From Methylocaldum szegediense (GTDB taxonomy: Bacteria > Pseudomonadota > Gammaproteobacteria > Methylococcales > Methylococcaceae), in contig NZ_OX458333.1 in assembly GCF_949769195.1 (NCBI RefSeq), positions 992,001 through 1,056,000 of the forward strand: a stretch of 64,000 nucleotides of DNA, given 5' to 3'. A program made the translations under genes and the position numbers. Below the pieces are notes generated by a model. The model was not told the origin of the DNA. It ran no database searches and worked only from the letters and a program-made list of their open reading frames with translations. Below, piece by piece: positions 29,582-40,769 of this stretch. Each line of letters begins with the position of its first letter. Position 1 is the stretch's first letter.

Positions 29582-31513
29582 TTGCGGGATCTCGACTGGA
29601 TTTTGGGGGCGGAAGGACCATTTGCCCGATGCCTTCCCGGATTTAGCCCCCGCCCGGCCCAGGCAGAACTGGCGCAAGCGGTGATGCACGCGATCGATGG
29701 TAAAAGCTGCCTGGTCGCGGAAGCGGGGACCGGGACAGGCAAGACCTTGGCCTATTTGGTTCCCGCGGCACTATCAGGCAAGAAAGTCATCGTTTCGACT
29801 GCCACCAAGACCCTTCAAGATCAGCTGTTCCGCAAGGACTTGCCTCTAGTTAGGCAGGCTCTGACAGCGCCGTTCAAGGCCGTGCTGCTCAAAGGGCGAG
29901 CCAATTATCTGTGTCTATACCGCTTGGAAAATACCCTGGGGTTCAAAGCCGGCTACGGCTCGCGCGAGGCGCTTGATCTGGAGGCTATCCAGCGCTGGAG
30001 CAAGATCACCCGAACCGGCGATATCGCGGAAGTGGTCGACGTGCCGGAATCCTCGTTGCTATGGCCTTCGGTAACTTCGACCGGCGACAATTGCCTTGGC
30101 CAGGACTGCCCGCGCTATGACGACTGTTTTTTGGCGAAGGCGCGCCGGAACGCTCAGGACGCCGATATTCTCGTGATCAATCACCATCTCCTCTGGGCGG
30201 ACTGGACCCTGAAGAACGATGGTTTCGGCGAGCTCTTGCCTGACTGCGAGGCCATCGTGGTCGATGAGGCTCATCAGTTCGTGGAATCCGCGACGCAGTT
30301 TCTGGGCCTCAGTATTACTTCCCGCCAGCTCAACGGACTGGCGGACGATGTTCTGGTCGAGCGGCTCAAGACCGCGAAAGACATGCCGCAGTTGCTCGAA
30401 AAAGCGGAAACACTGGAGCAACTGACGGCCGAAATGCGGCAGGCGCTCGGCGAACCGCCGCGGCGGGAGGCTTGGCACCGCGTAGCCGACGAGCTCGCCG
30501 TGACCGAAAAACTAGCCGAGTTGCGGCGGCATTTGCTGGATCTCGAGCCGATCCTGAAAGAAGCCGCGATTCGCAGCAAGGGTCTGGAGTCGTGCTGGAA
30601 GCGCTGCACGGAACTCGGCGCGAGGCTGGACACCTTCAGCAAGGACGAAGGTAGCGAGGCCGTACGCTGGTTCGAAGTCTACAAACACAGCTTTTCCTTG
30701 AACCGCACACCGTTGGCGATCGCCGGCGAGTTCGCGCGGTTTCGCAAGCATAGTCAAGCTGCCTGGATCTTCGCATCGGCGACGCTCACCGTGAGTGGCC
30801 GCTTCGATCATTTCGTCGGGCAATTAGGCCTGTACGGTGCCGAATGCCGAGCCTGGGACAGCCCTTTCGATTACCGCAACCGATGTCTGTTGTTCTTGCC
30901 GCCGGGACTTCCGGACCCAGGCGACGAGGGCTTTACCCAAGCCGTGGTGCGGGCTGCGCTGCCGGTGCTGAAGGCCAGTCGAGGCAGGGCGTTCATGTTG
31001 TTCACCTCGCATCAGGCCTTGGCCGCTGCTGCCGAGCTGGTCGGTCGGCATCTCGATTACCCGCTTTTCGTTCAGGGCGAGAAACCGAAAGCGGTGCTTT
31101 TGGAAGCGTTCAAGCAGGCTGGAAATGGCATCCTGCTCGGGACCGGAAGTTTCTGGGAGGGGGTCGATGTTCCGGGGCCGGCGCTGTCTTGCGTCATCAT
31201 CGACAAATTGCCGTTCGCTTCGCCCAGCGACCCGGTAGTCAATGCCCGGCTGGAAACCCTACGCCGGAGCGGATTGAATCCCTTTGCCAGCTATCAGCTT
31301 CCGGCGGCCACCATCGCGCTCAAGCAAGGCGTGGGGCGTCTGATCCGGGATCAGTCTGACTGTGGCGTTCTGATGCTTTGCGACCCGCGTATTCTATCCC
31401 GTTCGTATGGAAAGGTTTTTCTGAACAGCTTGCCGGACATGCCGAGGACGCGTTCGCTCACCGACGTGCAGCGGTTTTTCGCCGGCGAAATCGAGGAAGA
31501 GATTGCGGTATGA
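29582..31513 (+). CDS. yoaA: ATP-dependent DNA helicase of the DinG/YoaA type
   Basis: The 643-residue XPD-like helicase carries Walker A AEAGTGTGKTLAYLVP, four Fe-S cysteines (YLCLYR, CLGQDC, YDDC) and the DEAH box VVDEAHQFVES. Motif VI is seen in KQGVGRLIRDQSDCG. The length matches YoaA better than DinG. YoaA works with the chi subunit of polymerase III in replication repair. The start is a TTG at 29582; no ATG or GTG gives a better N-terminus (RDLDWILGAEGPFA). It overlaps tsaB by 4 bases. Confidence 0.92.
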   Translation: MRDLDWILGAEGPFARCLPGFSPRPAQAELAQAVMHAIDGKSCLVAEAGTGTGKTLAYLVPAALSGKKVIVSTATKTLQDQLFRKDLPLVRQALTAPFKAVLLKGRANYLCLYRLENTLGFKAGYGSREALDLEAIQRWSKITRTGDIAEVVDVPESSLLWPSVTSTGDNCLGQDCPRYDDCFLAKARRNAQDADILVINHHLLWADWTLKNDGFGELLPDCEAIVVDEAHQFVESATQFLGLSITSRQLNGLADDVLVERLKTAKDMPQLLEKAETLEQLTAEMRQALGEPPRREAWHRVADELAVTEKLAELRRHLLDLEPILKEAAIRSKGLESCWKRCTELGARLDTFSKDEGSEAVRWFEVYKHSFSLNRTPLAIAGEFARFRKHSQAAWIFASATLTVSGRFDHFVGQLGLYGAECRAWDSPFDYRNRCLLFLPPGLPDPGDEGFTQAVVRAALPVLKASRGRAFMLFTSHQALAAAAELVGRHLDYPLFVQGEKPKAVLLEAFKQAGNGILLGTGSFWEGVDVPGPALSCVIIDKLPFASPSDPVVNARLETLRRSGLNPFASYQLPAATIALKQGVGRLIRDQSDCGVLMLCDPRILSRSYGKVFLNSLPDMPRTRSLTDVQRFFAGEIEEEIAV

Positions 31514-32205
31514 AAATTCTGGCCATTGAGACCGCCACCGAAGCGTGTTCGGCCGCTTTGCTGATCGATGACGCCGTTATAGAACGTTATGAGCTAGCGC
31601 CGCAGCGGCATAATCGGTTGATACTGCCCATGATCGAGTCCCTGCTGGCCGAAGCCGGAATCAAGATTGCGCAAGTCGATGCGCTCGCGTTTGGACGAGG
31701 GCCTGGTTCCTTTACTGGCGTCCGCATCGCGGCCGGCGTGGCTCAGGGGATTGCGTTCGGCGCGGATCTGCCGGTGGTTCCGGTTTCGACCTTGGCAGCC
31801 CTAGCGCAAGACGCCTTAACCGAGGCTTCGGAAACCATCGCGTTCCCCTGTATTGATGCCCGCATGAGCGAAGTCTATTGGGGCGTTTACCGCAAGGGGG
31901 AAGCTGGATTAGCCGAGCTTTTGGGGCAGGAATCGGTGCTACCGCCCGATCGCGTTTCGTTCCCCGATCAGGCCGGGGGTGTAGGTATCGGCAGCGGATG
32001 GAAAACTTATGGTTCGGTTCTCGAAGAACGTTTGGGCGGATGTGTGAAAAGACTCATGCCGGATCGCTTCCCGCGTGCGGCCATGGTCGCGCGTCTTGGG
32101 GCCGATGCTTTCGGTAAGGGTTTGTTCGTGCAGCCGGAACAGGCGCTGCCGGTTTATCTGCGTGATAACGTGGCGAAAAAGCCCGGTGGTGACCGTCGTG
32201 CTTGA
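31510..32205 (+). CDS. tsaB: tRNA t6A37 biosynthesis protein TsaB
   Basis: The 231-residue ASKHA-fold protein is the scaffold of the TsaB-TsaD-TsaE complex that puts threonylcarbamoyl on A37 of tRNAs. It has MKILAIETATEACSAALL, HNRLILPMIESLLAEAGI and GRGPGSFTGVRIAAGVAQGIA. The ATG overlaps the yoaA stop (ATGA), as expected from the conserved yoaA-tsaB operon. The rimI gene that often follows is absent; decayed sequence follows instead. Confidence 0.95.
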   Translation: MKILAIETATEACSAALLIDDAVIERYELAPQRHNRLILPMIESLLAEAGIKIAQVDALAFGRGPGSFTGVRIAAGVAQGIAFGADLPVVPVSTLAALAQDALTEASETIAFPCIDARMSEVYWGVYRKGEAGLAELLGQESVLPPDRVSFPDQAGGVGIGSGWKTYGSVLEERLGGCVKRLMPDRFPRAAMVARLGADAFGKGLFVQPEQALPVYLRDNVAKKPGGDRRA

Positions 32206-32354
32206 TTTGCCCTTAGATCAGGCCGTCATGCTTTGCGCTTTACGGATGACCGTCTACGGTTCACAGCATATTCTTACTTTTTTACTCGGAAACAGGAAAA
32301 GTAGGCGGACAATCCTTCGTAGACGGGAATGACTCAACCTAATGACCGTGCAAA

Positions 32355-32850
32355 TTAAGCCGGTCCCACCAGAATTCGCTTCACCAATTCGGTCTGGCGA
32401 TGGGTGCCAGTCTTTGTTGAGTAACTGCCTTAACGGCGTACGAACCGTATTGTGAGGCTAACCCGCCGACCTCCGGCGAAGTTATTGAGAGTTTCAGCCT
32501 ATCCGCTGAACGGCCGGGCAATGCCGCGACCAGCACCGGCAGGGAATGGACATATCCAGGGCGGGGTACCTTCATTCCGGCGACCTTCCGGCTTTAAAAA
32601 TGAGAACAGCCTGCTTGATGAGTCTTTCCAAAGCTAGGGTTTAGATGCCGATAGCGGCACGGCAACAACCGTAGGCATCCAAGGTCAAGCCTTTGTTTGG
32701 ACAGATGAGATGATGTCGGCTGCCGCCATATTGCGGTACAGCGCTCGACCATCCCGGTCAAGCAAAATGACACCCACAAGCAGCAGGTTCAAGACGTCTT
32801 CGATCACTTCGAAAGACACTTCTTTTGCCGGCAATGTGGCTTTGCATTGC
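32355..32850 (-). pseudogene. decayed PAS-LuxR regulator (C-terminal part)
   Basis: Several pieces in different frames line up with a PAS-plus-LuxR-HTH regulator. They are VIEDVLNLLLVGVILLDRDG and ALYRNMAAADI (about 32690-32850), HSLPVLVAALPGRSADRL (about 32510-32570), and the end of the LuxR helix-turn-helix, STKTGTHRQTELVKRILVGPA, which ends at a TAA at 32355-32357. The spacing between pieces is close to that of an intact gene. At least two frameshifts separate them, so it is dead. Confidence 0.65.
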
Positions 32851-33019
32851 GAGGGAACGCCCTTGTTCCGGTACGTAGAACGTCCTTTTTCACGACCATT
32901 CTGCAAAGCCGTGAGCCGCATCGTCATCATCCAAATGTATGATGACAGCTTAATGGAAATATGCTCCGGGAGATCGTCGGTTGGACATAGCGGCAGCATT
33001 CACCAACGTCTGGTCTGGG

Positions 33020-33320
33020 AAAAATACGGGCGACCCACTGCCGCTGCCGGACCAGGTCTTCCAGCCGCAGGCTATTACCCAGGCTCAACTCGGCCCGGTT
33101 CAAAACCTCCTTCCTCCTTAACGCTGCTCGGGACGCGGGCATCGGCCGCGGTCAAATGAAGGGTGATCAACATGTGGCCGTGGCCTTCACGGAAGATTGA
33201 TGCGGCCCGACGGTTAGGGAACAACAAACACCCGGCCCTTCTCATCCAGAAATACCACGGTATGCGGTTCAAGGCCGCTTCCCACAGAGCGCGGGCTTTC
33301 GTCGCATCGCTTCATTTGCA
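33020..33320 (-). pseudogene. second decayed PAS-LuxR regulator fragment (PAS part)
   Basis: This stretch reads, with frameshifts, ARALWEAALNRIP, VVFLDEKGRVF, PNRRAASIFREGHGHM, LHLTAADAR, AALRRKEVLNRAELSLGNSL and VARIFP, which is the PAS region of the same regulator type. Because the downstream fragment (32355-32850) carries its own PAS start, two neighbouring paralogues seem to have decayed. An alternative is one gene with an internal duplication or insertion. Confidence 0.55.
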
Positions 33321-33595
33321 AAGGGAAAAGCAGGGCGCGCTACGAGTGAGGAAACAGGTGAGGGAGGAGTCGCTCTTCCCGAGAGCCGAAGGCCATCGGC
33401 CCCAGGGGAGCGGAAGAAGCTTAGACAAGCCGGGTTCGGGTCTTGTAGCACACGGCCATCGAGCAGGACGGTACATAGCAATACCTCGATTTCCCCGGGT
33501 TTCTGCAGGTCTTGGTAAATGTCAACGCCGACTGAAAAGTGACCCCTTTTGAGGGTTTATCGCCGAAGTAAAATTGACCCCTTGAGGCCCAAAAG

Positions 33596-35397
<1,802 letters not shown>

Positions 35398-35489
35398 TTC
35401 CGCGGCTCAAAAAAGCCGCCATTTTCCCCCAAGGGGTCAAATTTACTTCGGTGTCAGGGGTCATTTTTACATCGGCGGTGACAGGTAAA

Positions 35490-35842
35490 ATTCCGTGTGG
35501 CGTAATTGGTTTCTTGGAATAAGGCTTTCACTGAGGAGAAAAACACCTCTTAGGCCGACACTCGGATTCATCGCGCCTTGCTTCCAAACGTCTTTCTGCC
35601 AATAGTAAGCCTCATAAAGGGCCTAGAAATCATCGTATACGTCATGCTTGACCAGTCGTTGGGGCGGTGGATTAGTCGACGGGTTGGCAACTGGACTGAA
35701 CAACCAAGATTGAGTGGCTCCAGCAAGCTCCATGATTCGACCCATGGCTGGCGGCCATAGGGCATCATCTATTGCTGCGTCATCGATAGAGCCTATCCGA
35801 TCGTTCCAGGTGGGTAGCTTAGCGTTGACAGCGAATATCTCT
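35490..35842. other. spacer with faint gene remnants
   Basis: About 350 bases lie between the IS21 right end and the TonB receptor pseudogene. On the minus strand one stop-interrupted frame (about 35520-35650) reads LYEAYYWQKDVWKQGAMN, which looks protein-like, but I recognise no family. Nothing else is supported. Confidence 0.35.
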
Positions 35843-37816
35843 TTATAACTCCAGCATCACACCGCCATATACCACGGCACCGGGATGATCGAAGCTGAAG
35901 GCGTCCGGGATCCTGTCATTGCTGAGATTTTCGCCTCGCAAGTAGACCTCGAATTTAGGCAAAAGGCGATAGTTGATATGGGCATTGACCCGAACCGCGC
36001 CATTCACGTCCAGGGTATTGCCGACATCATTGTAGGATAAGCCGCGGTACACGCCTTCGGCCCACACGATGACAGGAAGAAAGGGAGCACGCCATTCACC
36101 CCAGATGCGCACGCTGTTGCGCGGACGGAACGGCACCCGGCGACCGTTGTCAAGGTTGCGGCTGTCCGTGTAAGTGTAGGCACCACCGCCGCGCCAGTGT
36201 TCGCTGAAGCGGTATTCGGCGTTGGCTTCAAACCCGGCAATGGTGGCGTTCGGCAGGTTGGACAAGCATTCGCCGACTCACGGGATTTGGGCGCGGGGTT
36301 GAGGATTCCAGGTGACAATAATGAAGTCATCGTAACGGCTGTAGAAACGGGGCAAGTTGAGCGTGAGGTTCGATAGCGGCTGCCAGTCTAGTCCTACGTC
36401 GCCGCCGGCACCGCGTTCCGGTTGGATGGCAAGATTGCCGAGTAGGGGATACAGCCGCTCGGCATAACTGGGAATGCGGAAACCGTTGCCGCCGTTGGCA
36501 CGGAATTTCAATGTCGGTAGCAGCTTCCAGGCGACGCCGGCCTGAAACAGAGCGTGGTTAGAAAATCGGTCGTAAGCTTCGTAGCGTACCCCGACGGTGC
36601 CGCTGAGAGGGCCGTAGGCGAAACGGGTTTCCAGAAAGCCGGCCTGTTGGCTCCGTGCCTCGCTGAAAGGTGTTCCCGCTGCAAAGGTAAACGGCCCAAT
36701 CGGAGCGTAAGTGGGGCCGGAAGCGCTTTCGTGGCGGCCTTCGCCGCCCCAAATCAGGCGGACCGAGTCCTCGCTTTCCCCACGCCAAAGCCGTTGGTCG
36801 TTTTCCCAGCGGACCAGGTAAAAATCCGTCGTGTAGCCCAGGTTCAGGCCCATGGTACGTCCTCGGTCGCGGGTCTGGGTGTAGCCGAGTTGCAAACGCG
36901 TGAGCCAATCATCGGTGAGATGAGCCTTGACGCTGCTTTGTACCATCCAGACTTCCTCGGCAAAAAAGCCATGTTTATCGTCCACCACGGCGAGCACACC
37001 ACGGCGAATGCCATAGCGGTCCCAGCCATTCCGTGACTTTCGGTACAAAAGCGAAGCTTCCCAATTGATATCGTCGCTGATGTCCAATTCCGCTTTCGTC
37101 AAAATCTGAGTGTCATGAAACGGGTCTCGCTCTGGATTGTTGTTGGACCGTTGCGCGTGCCAGGCACCATCGAAAGCATCTGAGCGGGTCACCGTAATGG
37201 CCAGGTGCGCCCGTTCGTTGGCTAGATTGCCGCGCAAGGTTTCCTTGAGAAAGCCGAAGGTACCGCCTTCGATACGAAGATCGCCGCTGTTGTTAAGGGC
37301 CGTACGGGATATCATTCGGATGGCGCCGCGATGAGAAGAGAATGGTTGAGAAGCAGGCCCGAAACCTCGGCTGACTTCCACGTATTGTAGGCCGTCCGGT
37401 AGCAGCGCGTTGAGGTGGATTACGCCGGGCAGCGAATCGGGGACCGGCAGCCCGTCCAGCGTCACCAAGCCTTGTCCGCCGGCACCGCGAAGATAAAGCA
37501 TCCCAAGTCCGTGCACACCAGCTTAGCTGATTGCGAGCCCGGCTTCGCCGCGCAGGATTTCATCAAGGCTGCGTTCGTGGGCGATGCTCAGGTGTCCTTC
37601 ATCGTAGAGGCTGATACTTTGGCTGGCCGGTGAGAGTTCGCTGAGGTCGCTGGTGGGCGCTTGAATGGTAACCGCAGGCAGCGTGGCAGCTTGATAGGGT
37701 TCGGCGGAAGTCACTGACCCGAACAGTGAAACAAGCGCCGACAGGACCGGAGCAGAAAAGAACTTATCGATCCTTCTTGGAACGAATGCGAGATTTTTCG
37801 CCGGATGTTGGAGCAC
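35843..37816 (-). pseudogene. TonB-dependent outer-membrane receptor with two in-frame stops
   Basis: One continuous frame of about 657 codons has a signal sequence, a TonB-box-like LPAVTIQAP, plug-domain pieces (RSLDEILRGEAGLAIS; LGMLYLRGAGGQGLVTLDG), a 22-strand-barrel-like body and a C-terminal VVYGGVMLEL. It is broken by a TAA at 37523-37525 and a TGA at 36278-36280 (QIP, stop, VGECLSNLPN), both in phase. No frameshift is seen, so two point substitutions explain it. The start is a GTG at 37814-37816. An IS1595 element begins 28 bases upstream. The transported ligand cannot be told; similar receptors take up cobalamin or metal chelates. Confidence 0.85.
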
Positions 37817-37843
37817 CGCTTCTAATGCTTTTTATTCTTTTTC

Positions 37844-38886
37844 CTGATTAGCGATGAAGTTCAGTATCGGCTCACGCTGTGAGCCACTAGGGGGCTTAGA
37901 CTAGGGGCATCGATCACAAAAGAGGTGTCCCATGCCGATGAACCGAGTGCAATTTCAAAAGGGGTTGTCGTTGGCCGAGTTTCTGGCCCAATACGGCCGT
38001 GAAGAGCAATGCGAAGCGGCACTGGAAGCCCTACGCTGGCCGGAGGATTTCCGCTGCCCAGCCTGTGGTGGCGCGCACCACACGGCGTTCGAACGGAGCG
38101 GGCGAAAATACTGGCAATGCGGGCACTGCCGAAAGCAAACGACGCTGACCGCTGGGACGATCTTCGAAGCGACCAAGCTGCCGCTCTCTACCTGGTTTCT
38201 GGCGATGTATCTCCTGACCCAGGGCAAGAACAATGTCTCAGCACTGGAATTGATGCGTCATCTCGGAGTGTGTTATCGCACCGCCTGGCTGGTGAAGCAT
38301 AAGCTGATCCAGGTGATGGCGGAGCAGGAAGCGGATCGACAATTGACCGGGCGGGTCGAGATTGACGATGCTTACCTGGGCGGTGAACGGTCCGGGAAAC
38401 GCGGACGGGGTTGCGAAAACAAAGTCAGCTTTGTGATGGCGGTACAAACCACGGACGACGGTCACCCATGGTTTGTGCGCCTTGATCCCCTGCCGTTCAC
38501 CCAGCAGGCGATCGCGGACTCGGCCCAACGCGCCTTGGCCCCGTCGACCTACGCCCTCACCGATGGCCTGAGCGGGTTTCGGAGCTTGCACCAGGTCATC
38601 GCGGGGCATCAACGCCTGATTCTGGGCTCTGGGCGGCCATCGGCCCAACATCCGGCGTTTCGTTGGGTCAACACGCTGTTGAGCAACCTGAAGACCGCCC
38701 TTTCCGGCACCTATCATGCGATCAAATTTAGGAAATATGCCAAGCGATATCTGGCCGAGTTCCAATATCGTTTCAATCGGCGTTTCGATCTCAAAATTCT
38801 GCTTCGACGGCTGGCCCGTGCTGCGATGTTGACTCAACCCCGAGCCGAGTGGCGACTTCGCTTGGCTGACGTTCATCGCTAATCAG
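37844..38886 (+). mobile_element. IS1595-family insertion sequence
   Basis: A transposase gene is bounded by perfect 15-bp inverted repeats, CTGATTAGCGATGAA at 37844-37858 and TTCATCGCTAATCAG at 38872-38886. The 8 bases outside each end differ (TCTTTTTC and ATTCACTT), so no target duplication is seen; the element may have recombined or the true ends may differ slightly. It lies 28 bases before the receptor pseudogene start. Confidence 0.75.
37932..38882 (+). CDS. IS1595-family (ISXO2-like) transposase
   Basis: The 316-residue transposase has an N-terminal zinc ribbon (CPACGGAHHT and CGHCRKQT) and a DDE-type core with Asp-Asp in VEIDDAYLGGERSGKRGRG, then SLSGFRSLHQV-like and KFRKYAKRYLAEFQYRFNRRFD stretches. 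The frame is intact and reaches the right inverted repeat. AGAGGTG lies before the ATG. Confidence 0.93.
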   Translation: MPMNRVQFQKGLSLAEFLAQYGREEQCEAALEALRWPEDFRCPACGGAHHTAFERSGRKYWQCGHCRKQTTLTAGTIFEATKLPLSTWFLAMYLLTQGKNNVSALELMRHLGVCYRTAWLVKHKLIQVMAEQEADRQLTGRVEIDDAYLGGERSGKRGRGCENKVSFVMAVQTTDDGHPWFVRLDPLPFTQQAIADSAQRALAPSTYALTDGLSGFRSLHQVIAGHQRLILGSGRPSAQHPAFRWVNTLLSNLKTALSGTYHAIKFRKYAKRYLAEFQYRFNRRFDLKILLRRLARAAMLTQPRAEWRLRLADVHR

Positions 38887-38920
38887 ATTCACTTTTCACT
38901 TTTTCACTTTTATATCGCAA

Positions 38921-39043
38921 AGACCCATCGGTGCGCGGCCGGAAGAGGCGGCCGAACTTTACCGTCACGTGCGAGAGCTTTTTGATGTCGCGGCCGAGGG
39001 ACTAATCCTGCCGGGCAAGATGAGGGCCATGGCGCGGGCTTAG
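38921..39043 (+). pseudogene. C-terminal remnant of an unrecognised gene
   Basis: Immediately right of the IS1595 element a 40-codon frame without a start reads RPIGARPEEAAELYRHVREL, then FDVAAEGLILPGKMRAMARA and TAG. Codon use and amphipathic helix pattern look genuine, so it is probably the tail of a gene cut by the element. I do not recognise the family. Confidence 0.35.
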
Positions 39044-39470
39044 CCGAAACGCCCATTGTCTCGAGCTGCCGGACCTTTATTGAGCATTCGATGAACGTCA
39101 ATCCCTGGGGTAGACGCACCGCCTCTTGCCGCCGTGTTCATAAACGATCTGGACTCAGGAAAACTCGGACGAACTGTTCCAACGCCTGTATGGGTTGACC
39201 TCGGCCGGGCCGGCGTACTGGAGCAATTGGCAGCCAGCACAAAGCTTTAGGAGATCGTGGGCCGTTTGAGCGTTTTGATCAACACCATCCGCTCGCATTT
39301 CCAAAGCATGTCCGACAAAAACAGCGCGGGCAGCCACAGGCCGAACCGGTTCGCCTAGTCTTAACCAGCCAGGCGCTGGCGCAATTCTGAAGAAGATCGA
39401 GCTGTATCGGGTGGTAAGGCTTCCGTGGGAAAAGTCCCTGAAAAGACGCCCTCTATAGTAAACTATCAAA
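39044..39470. other. decayed spacer before the yciO-like gene
   Basis: About 430 bases hold no supported gene. Short plus-strand runs (for example EIVGRLSVLINTIRSHFQSM) look protein-like but are crossed by stops. This is probably eroded coding sequence of the accessory region. Confidence 0.35.
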
Positions 39471-40091
39471 ATGGCTCAATACTTTCAGATTCATCCGGAT
39501 AATCCGCAGCCCCGGCTGATCCGCCGGAGCGTCGAGATCATTCGCCAGGGGGGCGTCATCGTTTATCCTACCGATTCCTCCTACGCCTTCGGCTGCCAAA
39601 TGGACAATAAGTCAGGGCTGGACCGCATCCGCCAAATTCGTCAGTTGGAGGAGGATCATCATTTTACCCTGGTGTGCCGCGATCTCTCGCAGATATCCAC
39701 TTTCGCAAAGATCAACAACGAAGCCTTCCGGCTCATCAAATCGCTGACGCCGGGGCCATATACCTTCATTCTCAAAGCGACCCGCGAGACGCCGCGTCGC
39801 CTGCAGCATGCCAAGCGCAAGACCATCGGAATCCGCTTGCCGGACAACCCGATCACGCTGGCACTGATGGCGGAGTTGAACGAGCCTTTGTTCAGTTCGA
39901 CCCTGATCCTCCCCGGCGAAGAGGATGCCATGAGCGATCCGGAAGACATTCGCGACCGCCTCGAGAAAGAAGTGGATTTGATTATCGACGCCGGAATCGT
40001 TCCCTATACCCCGACCACGATTGTCGGCTTCATGGAAGACACGCCTGAGATCGTCCGGCAGGGATCGGGTGTCGTCCCTTCGCTTCAATAA
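39471..40091 (+). CDS. Sua5/YciO/YrdC-family protein, YciO-like
   Basis: The 206-residue protein has the YrdC fold: QGGVIVYPTDSSYAFGCQMDN, RQLEEDHHFTLVCRDLSQIS, SLTPGPYTFILKAT, KRKTIGIRLPDNP. YrdC relatives make threonylcarbamoyl-AMP for t6A; YciO members are related, with an uncertain role. The pattern (HHFTLVCRDL) fits YciO rather than TsaC. It begins a plus-strand run with M50 protease, scpA, scpB and rluB, a gene order common in gammaproteobacteria. Confidence 0.9.
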   Translation: MAQYFQIHPDNPQPRLIRRSVEIIRQGGVIVYPTDSSYAFGCQMDNKSGLDRIRQIRQLEEDHHFTLVCRDLSQISTFAKINNEAFRLIKSLTPGPYTFILKATRETPRRLQHAKRKTIGIRLPDNPITLALMAELNEPLFSSTLILPGEEDAMSDPEDIRDRLEKEVDLIIDAGIVPYTPTTIVGFMEDTPEIVRQGSGVVPSLQ

Positions 40092-40121
40092 CCTCCGTTC
40101 ACTGGCTCAAGAATTGTACCA

Positions 40122-40769
40122 ATGGAAGAACTGACTTTTGTTCAACGCGTCGCTGTCTGGATTCTCCCGGTTCTGTTCGCCATCACCGTGCATGAAGTGG
40201 CCCACGGTTGGGTCGCCAGAATGCTCGGCGACAACACGGCAGCGCGGCTAGGCCGGCTATCCTTGAATCCCTTGCATCATATCGATCCGGTCGGTACCTT
40301 GCTGGTGCCGGGCGTCCTGTTGGCGCTGGGTGGGTTTATCTTTGGTTGGGCCAAACCCGTTCCCGTGGATTTCGGCAAGTTGCGCAACCCGAAGCGGGAC
40401 ATGGCATTAGTTGCCATCGCGGGACCCGCCGCGAATTTTTTGATGGCCATCGCCTGGGCACTTGTCGCCCGTTTGGCTAGCTTTATCGATTTCGACTATG
40501 TGTCGGTGCCTCTGGGGCTTATGGGTATTGCCGGCATCGTGATCAATATCGTGCTGATGCTCTTGAACCTGCTGCCGATTCCGCCGCTAGACGGCGGGCG
40601 AATCGCGACGAGTTTCTTGCCACCTAAGCTGGCCATCAAATTCAGTCAGATCGAGCCCTACGGTTTCTTCATTCTGCTGGCACTGATCGCGACCGGCGGG
40701 TTGTCCATGATTCTGGGTTTTCCGATCTATGCCATGCAGCGCTTGCTGTTCGGTTTCGCCGGCCTGTAA
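40122..40769 (+). CDS. site-2 protease family (M50) membrane metalloprotease
   Basis: The 215-residue inner-membrane protein has the zinc motif HEVAHGW (HExxH) in the first helix and the second-site motif NLLPIPPLDGGRI, with about five hydrophobic segments. It is the short RseP-like form without a PDZ domain. Its substrate is unknown. The stop TAA is immediately followed by the scpA ATG. Confidence 0.9.
   Translation: MEELTFVQRVAVWILPVLFAITVHEVAHGWVARMLGDNTAARLGRLSLNPLHHIDPVGTLLVPGVLLALGGFIFGWAKPVPVDFGKLRNPKRDMALVAIAGPAANFLMAIAWALVARLASFIDFDYVSVPLGLMGIAGIVINIVLMLLNLLPIPPLDGGRIATSFLPPKLAIKFSQIEPYGFFILLALIATGGLSMILGFPIYAMQRLLFGFAGL

Noticed and set aside
35843-37516. Two or three separate TonB receptor genes
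   Set aside because: The pieces are in one phase and cover consecutive parts of a single receptor, so they are one broken gene.
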